Shown: positions 14,982 through 23,387, counted from the first letter of the stretch. The stretch is 32,523 nucleotides of DNA from Prevotella sp. (GCA_017557185.1 JAFZAP010000025.1:1-32523); one strand, 5' to 3'. The notes: generated from the letters alone by a model not told the origin. Made by a program: numbers and translations.

Positions 14982-16612
14982 GCTCGGCCTGAGGGATCAT
15001 TCATGTTCTTGAAGGCGGCATCCCACTCGAGGGCGATGGCGGTGGAGCAGGCAACGCTGGCCTCGCTGGGCACGCTGCGGGCGGCCGATTCTGAGGGGAA
15101 GTGCTCGGCGAAGATAGAGCGATAGTAGTATTCCTCCTTGTTCTTAGGCGGATTGATGGGGAACCGTTCGGCGGCATGCGCCATCTGTTCGTCGCTGACA
15201 GCCTCAGCGGTGATCTGCTTGAGGGTATCGATCCAAGAATAGCCCACTCCGTCGCTGAACTGCTCCTTCTGTCGCCACGCCACAGCCTCGGGCAACACAT
15301 CGGCGAAGGCCTCGCGGACTATCTTCTTCTCAATTGTCGAGCCTGGGCACATCTTCACCTCTGGATTTGTTCGCATAGCTACATCGAGGAACTCCTTGTC
15401 GAGGAAGGGAACACGACCCTCGACACCCCACGCCGACAGGCTCTTGTTGGCGCGGAGGCAGTCGTAGAGATAGAGCTTTCCGAGCTTGCGGACGGTCTCC
15501 TCGTGGAAGTCCTTTGCCGACGGGGCTTTGTGGAAGTAGAGATAGCCGCCGAAGATTTCGTCGGCTCCCTCGCCCGAGAGCACCATTTTGATTCCCATCG
15601 ACTTGATGACACGGGCCAACAGGTACATGGGCGTGGAAGCACGGACGGTGGTGACGTCGTAGGTCTCGATGAAGTAGATGACGTCGCGGATGGCATCGAG
15701 TCCTTCTTGAACGGTATAGTTGATTTCGTGGTGCACGGTGCCGATATGGTCGGCCACGAGCTTGGCTTTGGCGAGGTCGGGGGCTCCCTTCAGTCCTACG
15801 GCAAACGAGTGCAGACGAGGCCAGTAGGCTTTGGTCCGGGAGTCGTCCTCGATGCGCATCTCGCTGTATTTCTCGGCGATGGCTGAAACGACGGAGGAAT
15901 CCAGGCCGCCTGAGAGTAGCACGCCGTAGGGCACGTCGGACATCAGTTGGCGACGGACGGCGTCCTCGAGTGCATCATGGATAGCCTCAACGCTGGCAGG
16001 ATTGTCCTTCACGGCGTCAAACTGCATCCAGTCGCGGCGATAGTATCGCTTCATTCCCGGGTCGGCACTCCAGTAATAATGACCTGGCAGGAAGGGCTCA
16101 TAACGCTCGCACTGGCCTTCGAGGGCTTTCAGTTCAGATGCCACATAGACCGTGCCCTCGCTGTCGTAGCCAATGTAAAGGGGTATGACGCCGATGGGGT
16201 CGCGGGCAATCAAGAACTCGTTGCGCTCCTCGTCGTAGAGCACAAAGGCGAAGATGCCGCTCAGGTCTTCGAGAAAGTCGATGCCCTTCTCACGATACAA
16301 TGCCAGGATCACCTCGCAGTCGGAGCGCGTCTGGAACTCATATTGTCCGGCTAAGCGACGGCGAATCTCCAGATGGTTGTATATCTCGCCATTCACCGCC
16401 AACACCTGTTTCTGATCAGGAGAGAACAACGGCTGTCCGCCACTCTCGGGGTCGACGATGCTCAGTCGCTCGTGGGCGAGGATGGCGCTGCCGCCACAAT
16501 AGATTCCACTCCAGTCAGGACCGCGATGACGGATTTTCTGACTCATCTTCAAGGCTTTCTGACGGAGCTCCTGCGAAGGCTCCACGTTTAATATTGCTAC
16601 GATTCCACACAT
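14951..16612 (-). CDS. asnB: Asparagine synthase, glutamine-hydrolysing
   Basis: Protein of 553 residues, the normal length for AsnB. Cys2 (MCGIVAIL) is the class II glutaminase nucleophile; RHRGPDWSG and VNGEIYNH line the glutamine site. The synthetase domain has the pyrophosphate-binding SGGLDSS loop at 234-240 and VLSGEGADEIFGGY later. The enzyme makes asparagine from aspartate, glutamine and ATP in the cytoplasm. The C terminus DPSGRAVKGVHTNAY matches the family, so it is native although its last 28 bp are duplicated downstream. The gene is the last of the pyrG-carAB-glmS-asnB series and lies 64 bp after glmS in the same direction. Confidence 0.95.
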   Translation of the reverse strand: MCGIVAILNVEPSQELRQKALKMSQKIRHRGPDWSGIYCGGSAILAHERLSIVDPESGGQPLFSPDQKQVLAVNGEIYNHLEIRRRLAGQYEFQTRSDCEVILALYREKGIDFLEDLSGIFAFVLYDEERNEFLIARDPIGVIPLYIGYDSEGTVYVASELKALEGQCERYEPFLPGHYYWSADPGMKRYYRRDWMQFDAVKDNPASVEAIHDALEDAVRRQLMSDVPYGVLLSGGLDSSVVSAIAEKYSEMRIEDDSRTKAYWPRLHSFAVGLKGAPDLAKAKLVADHIGTVHHEINYTVQEGLDAIRDVIYFIETYDVTTVRASTPMYLLARVIKSMGIKMVLSGEGADEIFGGYLYFHKAPSAKDFHEETVRKLGKLYLYDCLRANKSLSAWGVEGRVPFLDKEFLDVAMRTNPEVKMCPGSTIEKKIVREAFADVLPEAVAWRQKEQFSDGVGYSWIDTLKQITAEAVSDEQMAHAAERFPINPPKNKEEYYYRSIFAEHFPSESAARSVPSEASVACSTAIALEWDAAFKNMNDPSGRAVKGVHTNAY

Positions 16613-16676
16613 AGGGGTATTGACGATTTACGATTTACGGATTGACGATTGACGGATTTACGATTTACGATTTTTA
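16613..16676. repeat. Tandem ACGATTTACGATTT spacer between glmS and asnB
   Basis: The 64-bp spacer consists almost wholly of degenerate tandem copies of GATTTACGATT and GATTGACG units. The carAB-glmS spacer (18522-18562) is built from the same unit. It holds no promoter I can recognise, which fits co-transcription. Confidence 0.7.
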
Positions 16677-18521
16677 TTATTCTACTGTCACACTCTTTGC
16701 GAGATTCCTGGGGCGGTCGACATCCTTGCCTTTGCAGACGGCAACGTGATAGGCCAGCAACTGCAGGGGAATGGAGGCGATGAGGGGCTGGAAACACTCC
16801 ATCGTGTCGGGGAGCTCGATGACGTGGTCGGCGAACTTGCTGATTTGCGCATCGCCCTCGGTGACCAGAGCTGTCACCCTGCCGCCTCGTGCCCGCACCT
16901 CCTGGATGTTGGAGATGACCTTCTCGTAGAGCCTGTCGCGGGTGGCGATGACGAATACTGGCATCTCGGAGTCGATCAACGCTATCGGACCGTGCTTCAT
17001 CTCTGCTGCCGGATAGCCCTCAGCATGGATATACGATATCTCCTTCAGCTTCAGGGCTCCTTCGAGCGCCAGAGGATAGTTGTAACCGCGCCCGAGGTAG
17101 AGGCAGTTCTTGGCGTAGGTGAAAGTGCGCGCCAGATGTTCTATCTGTTCGTTGTCCTTCAGTGCCTGCCGCATCTTCTCTGGGATCAGCGTCAGCTCCT
17201 TCACCATCCGCCCATACAACTCGTCGGCGATGGTGCCCCGTTCCTTAGCCAGGCAGAGTGCGAGCATCGAGAGCACCGTCACCTGTCCTGTGAATGCCTT
17301 GGTGGAGGCGACACCGATTTCCGGGCCTACGTGGATGTAGGTTCCCGTGTCGGTAGCACGAGGAATACTGCTACCGATGGCGTTGCAGATTCCGTAGATG
17401 AATGCCCCCTGCTCCTTCGCCAACTGGATGGCGGCAAGGGTGTCGGCGGTCTCACCACTCTGTGAGATAGCTATCACCACATCGTCGTTCGTCACCACAG
17501 GATTGCGATAGCGGAACTCCGAGGCGTACTCCACCTCGCAGGGGATGCGACACAGGCTCTCGAAGAGCTGTTTGCCGATGAGTCCGGCATGCCACGATGT
17601 GCCGCAGGCTACGATGACGATGCGCTTGGCCGAAAGCAGTTGTTCACGATAGTCGATGAGTGCGGAGAGCGTCACATGAGTACCCTCGACATTGATGCGT
17701 CCTCGCATGCAGTTGGTCAGGCACTCCGGCTGCTCGAAGATCTCCTTCAGCATGAAGTGCGGGTAGCCGCCCTTCTCAATCTGTCCGAGGTCGATGTCGA
17801 CCGTCTTGACTGCCAGCTCCTGCTCTTCGCCGAGAATGCTGATGACTCTCATCTCTTCGCCGAGCCGGATCTGGGCGATGTTCCCGTCCTCCAAATACAC
17901 TACCTTGTCGGTGTATTCAATGATAGGACTGGCATCGCTGCCCAGGAAGAACTCGCCGTCGCCGATGCCCACCACGATGGGACTCTGCTTGCGGGCGGCG
18001 ATAATCTGGCGAGGGTCGCGCTTATCGACGATGGCGATGGCGTAGGCGCCAATCACCTGATAGAGCGCCACCTGCACAGCCTCAAGCAGCGGCAGGTTCT
18101 TCCTGACCATGATATACTCCACCAGCTGCACCAACACCTCCGTGTCGGTGTCGCTCTCAAACCGGACACCCTTCGCCTGAAGCTTCGCCTTGATGTCGGC
18201 GTAGTTCTCGATGATGCCGTTGTGGATGATGGCGAGGTTACGGCTCTGCGAGTAGTGCGGGTGGGCATTCCTTGCCGACGGCTCGCCGTGGGTTGCCCAG
18301 CGCGTATGGGCGATGCCCACACAGCCCGTCACGTCCTTGTCGCTGCAATACTCTGTCAGGTTGTCCACCTTACCCTTGGCCTTATACACGTTCAGACTGC
18401 CACTGTCGCTAATCATTGCCACACCGGCTGAGTCGTAGCCACGATACTCCAGTCGCTGGAGTCCCTTTATCAAAATCGGATAGGCTTGCTTCGTGCCTAT
18501 ATATCCTACTATTCCACACAT
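16677..18521 (-). CDS. glmS: Glutamine-fructose-6-phosphate aminotransferase (isomerizing)
   Basis: Protein of 614 residues, typical GlmS length. Cys2 in MCGIVGYIG is the glutaminase nucleophile; the GATase II domain runs to about residue 220 (HTRWATHGEPS, NGIIENY). Two SIS sugar-isomerase domains follow, the first with VACGTSWHAG, the second with LGRGYNYPLALEGALKLKE and the ending LAKSVTVE that shapes the active site. It converts fructose-6-P and glutamine into glucosamine-6-P, the first step to UDP-GlcNAc for peptidoglycan and lipid A. No glmS ribozyme is seen upstream; it lies 41 bp behind carAB in the same apparent operon. Confidence 0.96.
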   Translation of the reverse strand: MCGIVGYIGTKQAYPILIKGLQRLEYRGYDSAGVAMISDSGSLNVYKAKGKVDNLTEYCSDKDVTGCVGIAHTRWATHGEPSARNAHPHYSQSRNLAIIHNGIIENYADIKAKLQAKGVRFESDTDTEVLVQLVEYIMVRKNLPLLEAVQVALYQVIGAYAIAIVDKRDPRQIIAARKQSPIVVGIGDGEFFLGSDASPIIEYTDKVVYLEDGNIAQIRLGEEMRVISILGEEQELAVKTVDIDLGQIEKGGYPHFMLKEIFEQPECLTNCMRGRINVEGTHVTLSALIDYREQLLSAKRIVIVACGTSWHAGLIGKQLFESLCRIPCEVEYASEFRYRNPVVTNDDVVIAISQSGETADTLAAIQLAKEQGAFIYGICNAIGSSIPRATDTGTYIHVGPEIGVASTKAFTGQVTVLSMLALCLAKERGTIADELYGRMVKELTLIPEKMRQALKDNEQIEHLARTFTYAKNCLYLGRGYNYPLALEGALKLKEISYIHAEGYPAAEMKHGPIALIDSEMPVFVIATRDRLYEKVISNIQEVRARGGRVTALVTEGDAQISKFADHVIELPDTMECFQPLIASIPLQLLAYHVAVCKGKDVDRPRNLAKSVTVE

Positions 18522-18562
18522 ACTATTATGATTTACGATTGACTTATTTACGATTTACAAAT
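18522..18562. repeat. Tandem-repeat spacer between carAB and glmS
   Basis: The 41-bp spacer is made of TTTACGATT/GATTGACTTA units as in the glmS-asnB gap. It begins directly at the stop codon that cuts the CarB part short, so a repeat may have replaced the missing coding sequence. Confidence 0.6.
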
Positions 18563-21500
18563 CTATAGATACGATAAATACAGGTAATTGGTTTGGGCGG
18601 GATATTCGGCTGCGAGGGTGTCGATCTGGTTGACAATGGGCACCAGTCCCAGCATCTTGCGCCACTTGCGGACGGTCAGCCCTGCCTGCTCCATCTTCAT
18701 ATACTGCTCCAGTCCTATCGCGCGGGCTATCTGGAAATCGGAGAAGCCATAGGTCTTAGCGGCATGCAGCAACGGGAATACTTCAGGCGACTGGAGATAC
18801 TCCTTGAGCTCACTCGGCTCCATCAGCTCAAAGACTTCCGACAGTTGGGAAAGTTCCTTGAGTTGCGAGTCGAGGTCGATGATGTGTTTCAGCTTCTGCA
18901 GGAACCAGCGGTCGATCATCGTCAGCTGGTGGATCTGCTCCACGCTATAGCCAATCTGCAGGGCCTTCGACACCACGAAGATACGCATGTCGGTAGGCTC
19001 GTGAAGAGCGGTGGCGATGTCCGGTATTTTTATGACGTGGTTTTCCACAAAACCGTGCATCCCCTGCCCTATCATGCGCAAGCCCTTCTGCAATGCCTCC
19101 TCGAACGTGCGACCGATGGCCATCACCTCGCCCACACTCTTCATCGACGAGCCGAGCTGCCGCTTCACTCCTTGGAACTTGGTCAGATCCCATCGGGGAA
19201 TCTTCACTACGACATAATCGAGGGCAGGCTCAAAGAAGGCGCTGGTGGTCTTCGTGACAGAATTCTTCAGGTCGAAGAGCCCGTAGCCCAGGCCGAGCTT
19301 GGCAGCGACGAAAGCCAGCGGATAGCCCGTCGCCTTCGATGCCAACGCCGACGATCGCGACAGACGGGCATTGACCTCGATGACGCGATAGTCCTCCGAC
19401 TGCGGGTCAAGGGCATACTGCACATTACACTCGCCCACGATGCCGATGTGGCGGATGATCTTGATGGCCAGCGCACGCAGTTTGTGATACTCGCTATTCG
19501 AGAGCGTCTGCGAGGGAGCCACCACGATCGACTCACCCGTATGGATGCCGAGGGGGTCGAGGTTCTCCATGTTGCAAACGGTGATGCAGTTGTCGTAGCG
19601 GTCGCGCACCACCTCGTATTCTATCTCCTTCCAACCTCGCAGCGACTTTTCAACTAATACCTGCGGCGAGAACGAAAACGCCTCTTCGGCCTGAACAAGC
19701 AATTCTTCCTCGTTGTCGCAGAAACCCGAGCCGAGGCCGCCAAGAGCATAGGCAGCTCGCAATATCACCGGGAATCCTAACTCCGCAGCTGCCCAACGCA
19801 CTTCCTCAACGGTGCTGCAAGCCTGACTCTTGATGGTCTTCACACCGATCTCGTCGAGACGCTTGACGAAGCGATCGCGATCTTCTGTGTCGATGATGGT
19901 CTGCACGGGGGTTCCCAACACCTTGACGCCATATTTCTCGAGCACACCCCTTTCGTAGAGTTCCACTCCGCAGTTCAGCGCTGTCTGTCCACCGAAACTC
20001 AAAAGGATTCCGTCGGGACGCTCTTTCTCTATCACCCGCTCCACAAACTCGGGTGTGACGGGTTGGAAATAGACGGTGTCGGCAACATCCTTCGAGGTCT
20101 GCACGGTTGCGATGTTGGGGTTGATGAGCACAGAGTAGATGCCCTCTTCCTTCAGCGCCTTCAGTGCCTGTGCGCCGCTGTAGTCGAACTCGCCGGCCTG
20201 ACCAATCTTCAAGGCTCCGCTGCCCAGCAATAGTACTTTCTTTAGAGTGGACGAGTAGACGAGTTGACAAGTGGACGAGTGTTTATCTGTGGACGAGTGG
20301 ACAAGTTGACAAGTTGACGAGTTATTTGCGCTATCATTCAACTTGTCATCTTGTTCACTTGTCCGCTCGGCCCGCAGGGACGCTTTCAGAGCGAAGCGGG
20401 GAAAGAACTTGTCAACTTGTTTACTTGTATACTTGTTTACTAATGAAACGAACTCATCAAATAAAAACTCCGTATCGACAGGCCCGGAACAAGCCTCCGG
20501 GTGGAACTGTGCCGACATCCACGGATTCGACTTGTGGCGGATGCCCTCGTTCGAGCCGTCGTTCATATTCACGAACAGCGGTTCCCAATCGTCAGGTAGT
20601 GTCGATGCATCTACTGCATAGCCGTGATTCTGCGAGGTGATGAAGCATTGTGTAGTGCCTACCCGCTGAACTGGCTGGTTGTGTGAACGATGACCGTATT
20701 TCAGTTTGTAGGTCTTCGCACCGGCGGCACGCGCCAGCAGCTGATTTCCCAGACAGATGCCCATGCAGGGCCTTACTTGCTTGCTTTCTAGGAATGTCCG
20801 GATATGCTCCACCGTCTTGCTGCATTGCTCTGGATCGCCGGGACCGTTTGCCAAGAAAAGACCGTCGAACTCCAATTGGTTGAAATCATAATCCCAAGGC
20901 ACACGCACCACTTCTATTCCGCGTCTGATGAGACAGCGGATGATGTTCGCCTTCACACCGCAATCGACAAGGACCACCTTCGGCACAGAGGAGACAGAGG
21001 ACACAGAGTCATCGTGTACTGCGGTTGGGTGATAGGTGATGATATCCTTGCAACTGACCTTCTCCACCCAGTTCACGGAGCCGTAGCTCTCGGTGTTCTC
21101 TGTCTTCTCTGTGCCCTCTGTCTTCTCTGTGCTCTCTGTGCCAATTATTACTCTCCCCATCATCACGCCACTTTCTCGCAACACCATCGTCAGCCTGCGA
21201 GTGTCGATACCTGTTATCGCAGGCACCTTCTCCCGCTTCAGCCATGCAGCCAGCGACTCTTTTGCGTTCCAATGAGAATAGGCCTCGCTATAGTCGGCCA
21301 CAACCAAAGCTTTCACATGGATGCGGCCACTCTCCAAAACAGGAAGTCTCCCCCTATCCCCCTCCAAGTGGAGGGTGAACTCAGATGAGCCAGTAGCCTC
21401 CCCCAGTTGGGGGAGGTTGGAGGGGACTCCATAGTTGCCAATCAGCGGATAGGTGGCAACCAGTATCTGGCCGGCATAACTGGGGTCTGTCAGACTCTCA

Positions 21501-21616
21501 GGATAGCCTGTCATAGCCGTGTTGAACACCACCTCGCCCACAGCATCGGCATCATAGCCAAACGAGCGGCCGATGAACTCTGTACCGTCTTCAAGAATGA
21601 GTTTAGCTTCTCTCAT
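18563..21616 (-). CDS. carA: CarA-CarB(N-terminal half) fusion, carbamoyl-phosphate synthase
   Basis: A single frame of 1017 residues. Residues 1-396 are CarA: the glutaminase triad is Cys288 (GICLGNQ), His372 and Glu374 (QFHPEA). Residues 397-457 are a repeat-derived linker. Residues 458-1017 are the first half of CarB: VLLLGSGALKIGQAGEFDYS, ATP-grasp core with ALGGLGSGF and ENLDPLGIHTGES, EVNARLSRSSALASKATGYP, then the oligomerization domain ending TNYLYLSYL. The family normally continues for another 500 residues (carbamate-kinase half and allosteric domain); here a stop codon falls right at the domain border. The synthetase half is strikingly like eukaryotic CPSase II. Three further repeat insertions lie inside CarA (residues about 66-93, 159-177, 203-212). 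The gene overlaps pyrG by 14 nt. Confidence 0.9.
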   Translation of the reverse strand: MREAKLILEDGTEFIGRSFGYDADAVGEVVFNTAMTGYPESLTDPSYAGQILVATYPLIGNYGVPSNLPQLGEATGSSEFTLHLEGDRGRLPVLESGRIHVKALVVADYSEAYSHWNAKESLAAWLKREKVPAITGIDTRRLTMVLRESGVMMGRVIIGTESTEKTEGTEKTENTESYGSVNWVEKVSCKDIITYHPTAVHDDSVSSVSSVPKVVLVDCGVKANIIRCLIRRGIEVVRVPWDYDFNQLEFDGLFLANGPGDPEQCSKTVEHIRTFLESKQVRPCMGICLGNQLLARAAGAKTYKLKYGHRSHNQPVQRVGTTQCFITSQNHGYAVDASTLPDDWEPLFVNMNDGSNEGIRHKSNPWMSAQFHPEACSGPVDTEFLFDEFVSLVNKYTSKQVDKFFPRFALKASLRAERTSEQDDKLNDSANNSSTCQLVHSSTDKHSSTCQLVYSSTLKKVLLLGSGALKIGQAGEFDYSGAQALKALKEEGIYSVLINPNIATVQTSKDVADTVYFQPVTPEFVERVIEKERPDGILLSFGGQTALNCGVELYERGVLEKYGVKVLGTPVQTIIDTEDRDRFVKRLDEIGVKTIKSQACSTVEEVRWAAAELGFPVILRAAYALGGLGSGFCDNEEELLVQAEEAFSFSPQVLVEKSLRGWKEIEYEVVRDRYDNCITVCNMENLDPLGIHTGESIVVAPSQTLSNSEYHKLRALAIKIIRHIGIVGECNVQYALDPQSEDYRVIEVNARLSRSSALASKATGYPLAFVAAKLGLGYGLFDLKNSVTKTTSAFFEPALDYVVVKIPRWDLTKFQGVKRQLGSSMKSVGEVMAIGRTFEEALQKGLRMIGQGMHGFVENHVIKIPDIATALHEPTDMRIFVVSKALQIGYSVEQIHQLTMIDRWFLQKLKHIIDLDSQLKELSQLSEVFELMEPSELKEYLQSPEVFPLLHAAKTYGFSDFQIARAIGLEQYMKMEQAGLTVRKWRKMLGLVPIVNQIDTLAAEYPAQTNYLYLSYL
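20246..20428. repeat. Composite repeat forming the CarA-CarB linker
   Basis: This 183-bp segment joins the two enzyme parts. It contains short ACTTGTCAACTTGT tandem units, module A (39 bp, 20309-20347) and module B (48 bp, 20361-20408). Module A recurs exactly at 22878-22916 in pyrG and reads DKLNDSANNSSTC in both proteins. Module B recurs exactly, but inverted, at 22832-22879. The translation is Ser/Thr/Asn-rich, without predicted fold. Confidence 0.85.
20981..21142. repeat. Inverted pair of ACAGAG simple repeats inside carA
   Basis: CACAGAGGAGACAGAGGACA at 20985-21006 and TCTGTGCCCTCTGTC units at 21091-21142 are the same short repeat in opposite orientation about 85 bp apart. They encode DSVSSVSSVP and TESTEKTEGTEKTENTES, both absent from ordinary CarA. 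Related GACAGAGAGACATAGAG words are intergenic at 12327 and 32237. Confidence 0.7.
21338..21425. repeat. C/G-rich repeat inside carA
   Basis: CCCCCTATCCCCCTCCAAGT and CCTCCCCCAGTTGGGGGAGG here belong to the C/G-rich palindromic family. They add about 20 residues (NLPQLGEATGSSEFTLHLEG region) between NYGVPS and ESGRIH, which lie close together in normal CarA. Confidence 0.65.
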
Positions 21617-23336
21617 AATCGGTTGTTTCGATGCATGCTTTCATGAACGACATAAACAACGGATGGGGATGCAGCACCGTCGAAGAATACTCCGGGTGGA
21701 ACTGCGTACCGATATACCATCGTTTGTCGGGTATCTCAACGATCTCCACAAGATTGGCGGCAGGGTTGATGCCTACGCACTTCATGCCATGATTCTCAAA
21801 TTCTTCCTGATAGGCATTGTTGAACTCATAGCGGTGGCGGTGGCGTTCCTTGACGAGCGTTTCCCCTCCATAAGCCTCATACACCTTACTGCCTTCCACT
21901 AACTGGCAGTCGTAGGCGCCCAGTCGCATCGTGCCGCCCATCTGCGTGATACTCTTCTGTTCCTCCATCATGTCGATGACATTGTGCGGGGTGAGGCTCA
22001 TCTCGGCACTGTTGGCATCGCTGTACCCTAATACGTTGCGGGCAAACTCAATCACCATCATCTGCATGCCAAGACAGATGCCAAACGTAGGAACATTGTG
22101 GGTGCGGCCATATTCGGCAGCAATAATCTTTCCTTCAATACCGCGCTGGCCGAAGCCCGGACAGATGAGGATGCCCGCCATATCGCTGAGTTTCTCGGCA
22201 ACGTTCTGACTGGTAATCTCCTCGCTATTCACAAAATGAATCTTCGCCTTCACATCGTTGTAGATGCCGGCGAGATTCAGACTTTCGCGGATGCTCTTGT
22301 AAGCGTCCTGCAGGTCGTACTTACCCACCAGTCCGACATGTACCTCGCGGGTAGCGTGCCGCTGCTTCTCAAGGAAGTCGTGCCAAGCCTTCATGGCTGG
22401 TGTCTCGCCCACAGGAATGCCAATCTTACGCATAATGGCGGCATCCAGCCCTTGTCGCTGCATGCTCACAGGCACCTCATAGATGCTGGGCATGTCCTCG
22501 CTTTGCACCACGCATTCCAGATCGACATTACAGAACGACGCCACCTTCAGACGTATCGAGTCATCGAGGTGGCGCTCCGTGCGTAAGACGAGTATGTCGG
22601 GCTGAATACCCATGCTCTGCAACTCCTTCACTGAGTGTTGAGTGGGCTTGGTCTTCAGTTCGTCGGCAGCTTTCAGATAGGGCACGTAGGTCAGGTGTAC
22701 ACAGACGGCATCGCGTCCCAGTTGCCAGCGCAGCTGACGAATGGCCTCCATGAAGGGCGCACTCTCTATGTCGCCAATAGTGCCACCGACTTCGGTGATA
22801 ACGAAGTCATACTGAGTTGACAAGTTCACAAGTTCTTTCCCCGCTTCGCTCTGAAAGCGTCCCTGCGGGCCGAGCGGACAAGTTGACGAGTTATTTGCGC
22901 TATCATTCAACTTGTCCACTTGTTCACTTGTCAACTTGTCAACTCTAAAATGAAGCATCCTCCGTTTAATCTCGTCCGTAATGTGTGGCACTACCTGAAT
23001 TGTTTTGCCCAAGTAGTCGCCGTGCCGTTCGCGGTCGATCACGGTCTTATAGATACGACCTGTTGTAATCGAGTTGTTGCGGGTGGTATGTATGCCGGTG
23101 AATCGTTCGTAATGCCCCAGATCCAGATCTGTCTCCATACCGTCTTCGGTGACATAACACTCGCCATGTTCGTAGGGATTCAACGTCCCTGGGTCGATGT
23201 TGATGTAAGGATCGAATTTCTGAATCGTCACCTTGAAGCCGCGTGCCTGCAGCAGCTTGCCAATGCTGGCTGAGATGATACCCTTCCCCAAAGAGGAAAC
23301 CACGCCGCCTGTGACGAAAATGTACTTTGTGTTCAT
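21603..23336 (-). CDS. pyrG: CTP synthase with repeat-derived insertion
   Basis: Protein of 577 residues, about 40 longer than usual. The N-terminal amidoligase domain opens MNTKYIFVTGGVVSSLGKG with the nucleotide-binding loop. The glutaminase domain has Cys421 (GICLGMQ), His547 and Glu549 (QFHPEY). It makes CTP from UTP, ATP and glutamine. Residues about 130-174 (VDKLTSEQVDKLNDSANNSS and onward to ELVNLST) interrupt the ordinary join between EIKRRML and YDFVITEVGGT and are encoded by dispersed repeats. As the frame is intact and all catalytic residues are present, the enzyme is probably active. It is the first gene of the operon, read from a promoter at about 23390, and its stop overlaps the carA start (ATGAG within TATGAGAG). 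Confidence 0.95.
   Translation of the reverse strand: MNTKYIFVTGGVVSSLGKGIISASIGKLLQARGFKVTIQKFDPYINIDPGTLNPYEHGECYVTEDGMETDLDLGHYERFTGIHTTRNNSITTGRIYKTVIDRERHGDYLGKTIQVVPHITDEIKRRMLHFRVDKLTSEQVDKLNDSANNSSTCPLGPQGRFQSEAGKELVNLSTQYDFVITEVGGTIGDIESAPFMEAIRQLRWQLGRDAVCVHLTYVPYLKAADELKTKPTQHSVKELQSMGIQPDILVLRTERHLDDSIRLKVASFCNVDLECVVQSEDMPSIYEVPVSMQRQGLDAAIMRKIGIPVGETPAMKAWHDFLEKQRHATREVHVGLVGKYDLQDAYKSIRESLNLAGIYNDVKAKIHFVNSEEITSQNVAEKLSDMAGILICPGFGQRGIEGKIIAAEYGRTHNVPTFGICLGMQMMVIEFARNVLGYSDANSAEMSLTPHNVIDMMEEQKSITQMGGTMRLGAYDCQLVEGSKVYEAYGGETLVKERHRHRYEFNNAYQEEFENHGMKCVGINPAANLVEIVEIPDKRWYIGTQFHPEYSSTVLHPHPLFMSFMKACIETTDYERS
22815..22949. repeat. Composite repeat inserted in pyrG
   Basis: Module B (22832-22879, 48 bp) and module A (22878-22916, 39 bp) are exact copies of those in the CarA-CarB linker, with B in the opposite orientation relative to A. 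ACTTGTCAACTTGT tandem units flank both sides. The insertion is a multiple of three and keeps pyrG open. Confidence 0.85.
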
Positions 23337-23371
23337 CGCTCTGTCATTTTTTTCATTTGAAAAGCGTCTTC

Positions 23372-23387
23372 GCGCCTTTCAAGGCGC
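23372..23387. promoter_or_regulatory. Palindrome at the pyrG start site
   Basis: GCGCCTT-TC-AAGGCGC is a perfect 7-bp inverted repeat that touches the -7 box of the pyrG promoter and covers the expected start site (about 23381). It could be an operator or a hairpin at the mRNA 5' end; the sequence does not decide. Confidence 0.45.

Noticed and set aside
16613-16676. glmS-type ribozyme or riboswitch near glmS
   Set aside because: The spacers on both sides of glmS are simple tandem repeats without a conserved ribozyme core.
18522-18562. Frameshift hiding the C-terminal half of CarB
   Set aside because: All frames between the stop and glmS were read: only 41 bp of tandem repeat are present, so a simple frameshift cannot restore the missing 500 residues.
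20246-20460. CRISPR-like array of ACTTGTCAACTTGT units
   Set aside because: Units are short, degenerate and directly adjacent, with no regular spacers, and no cas genes are present.
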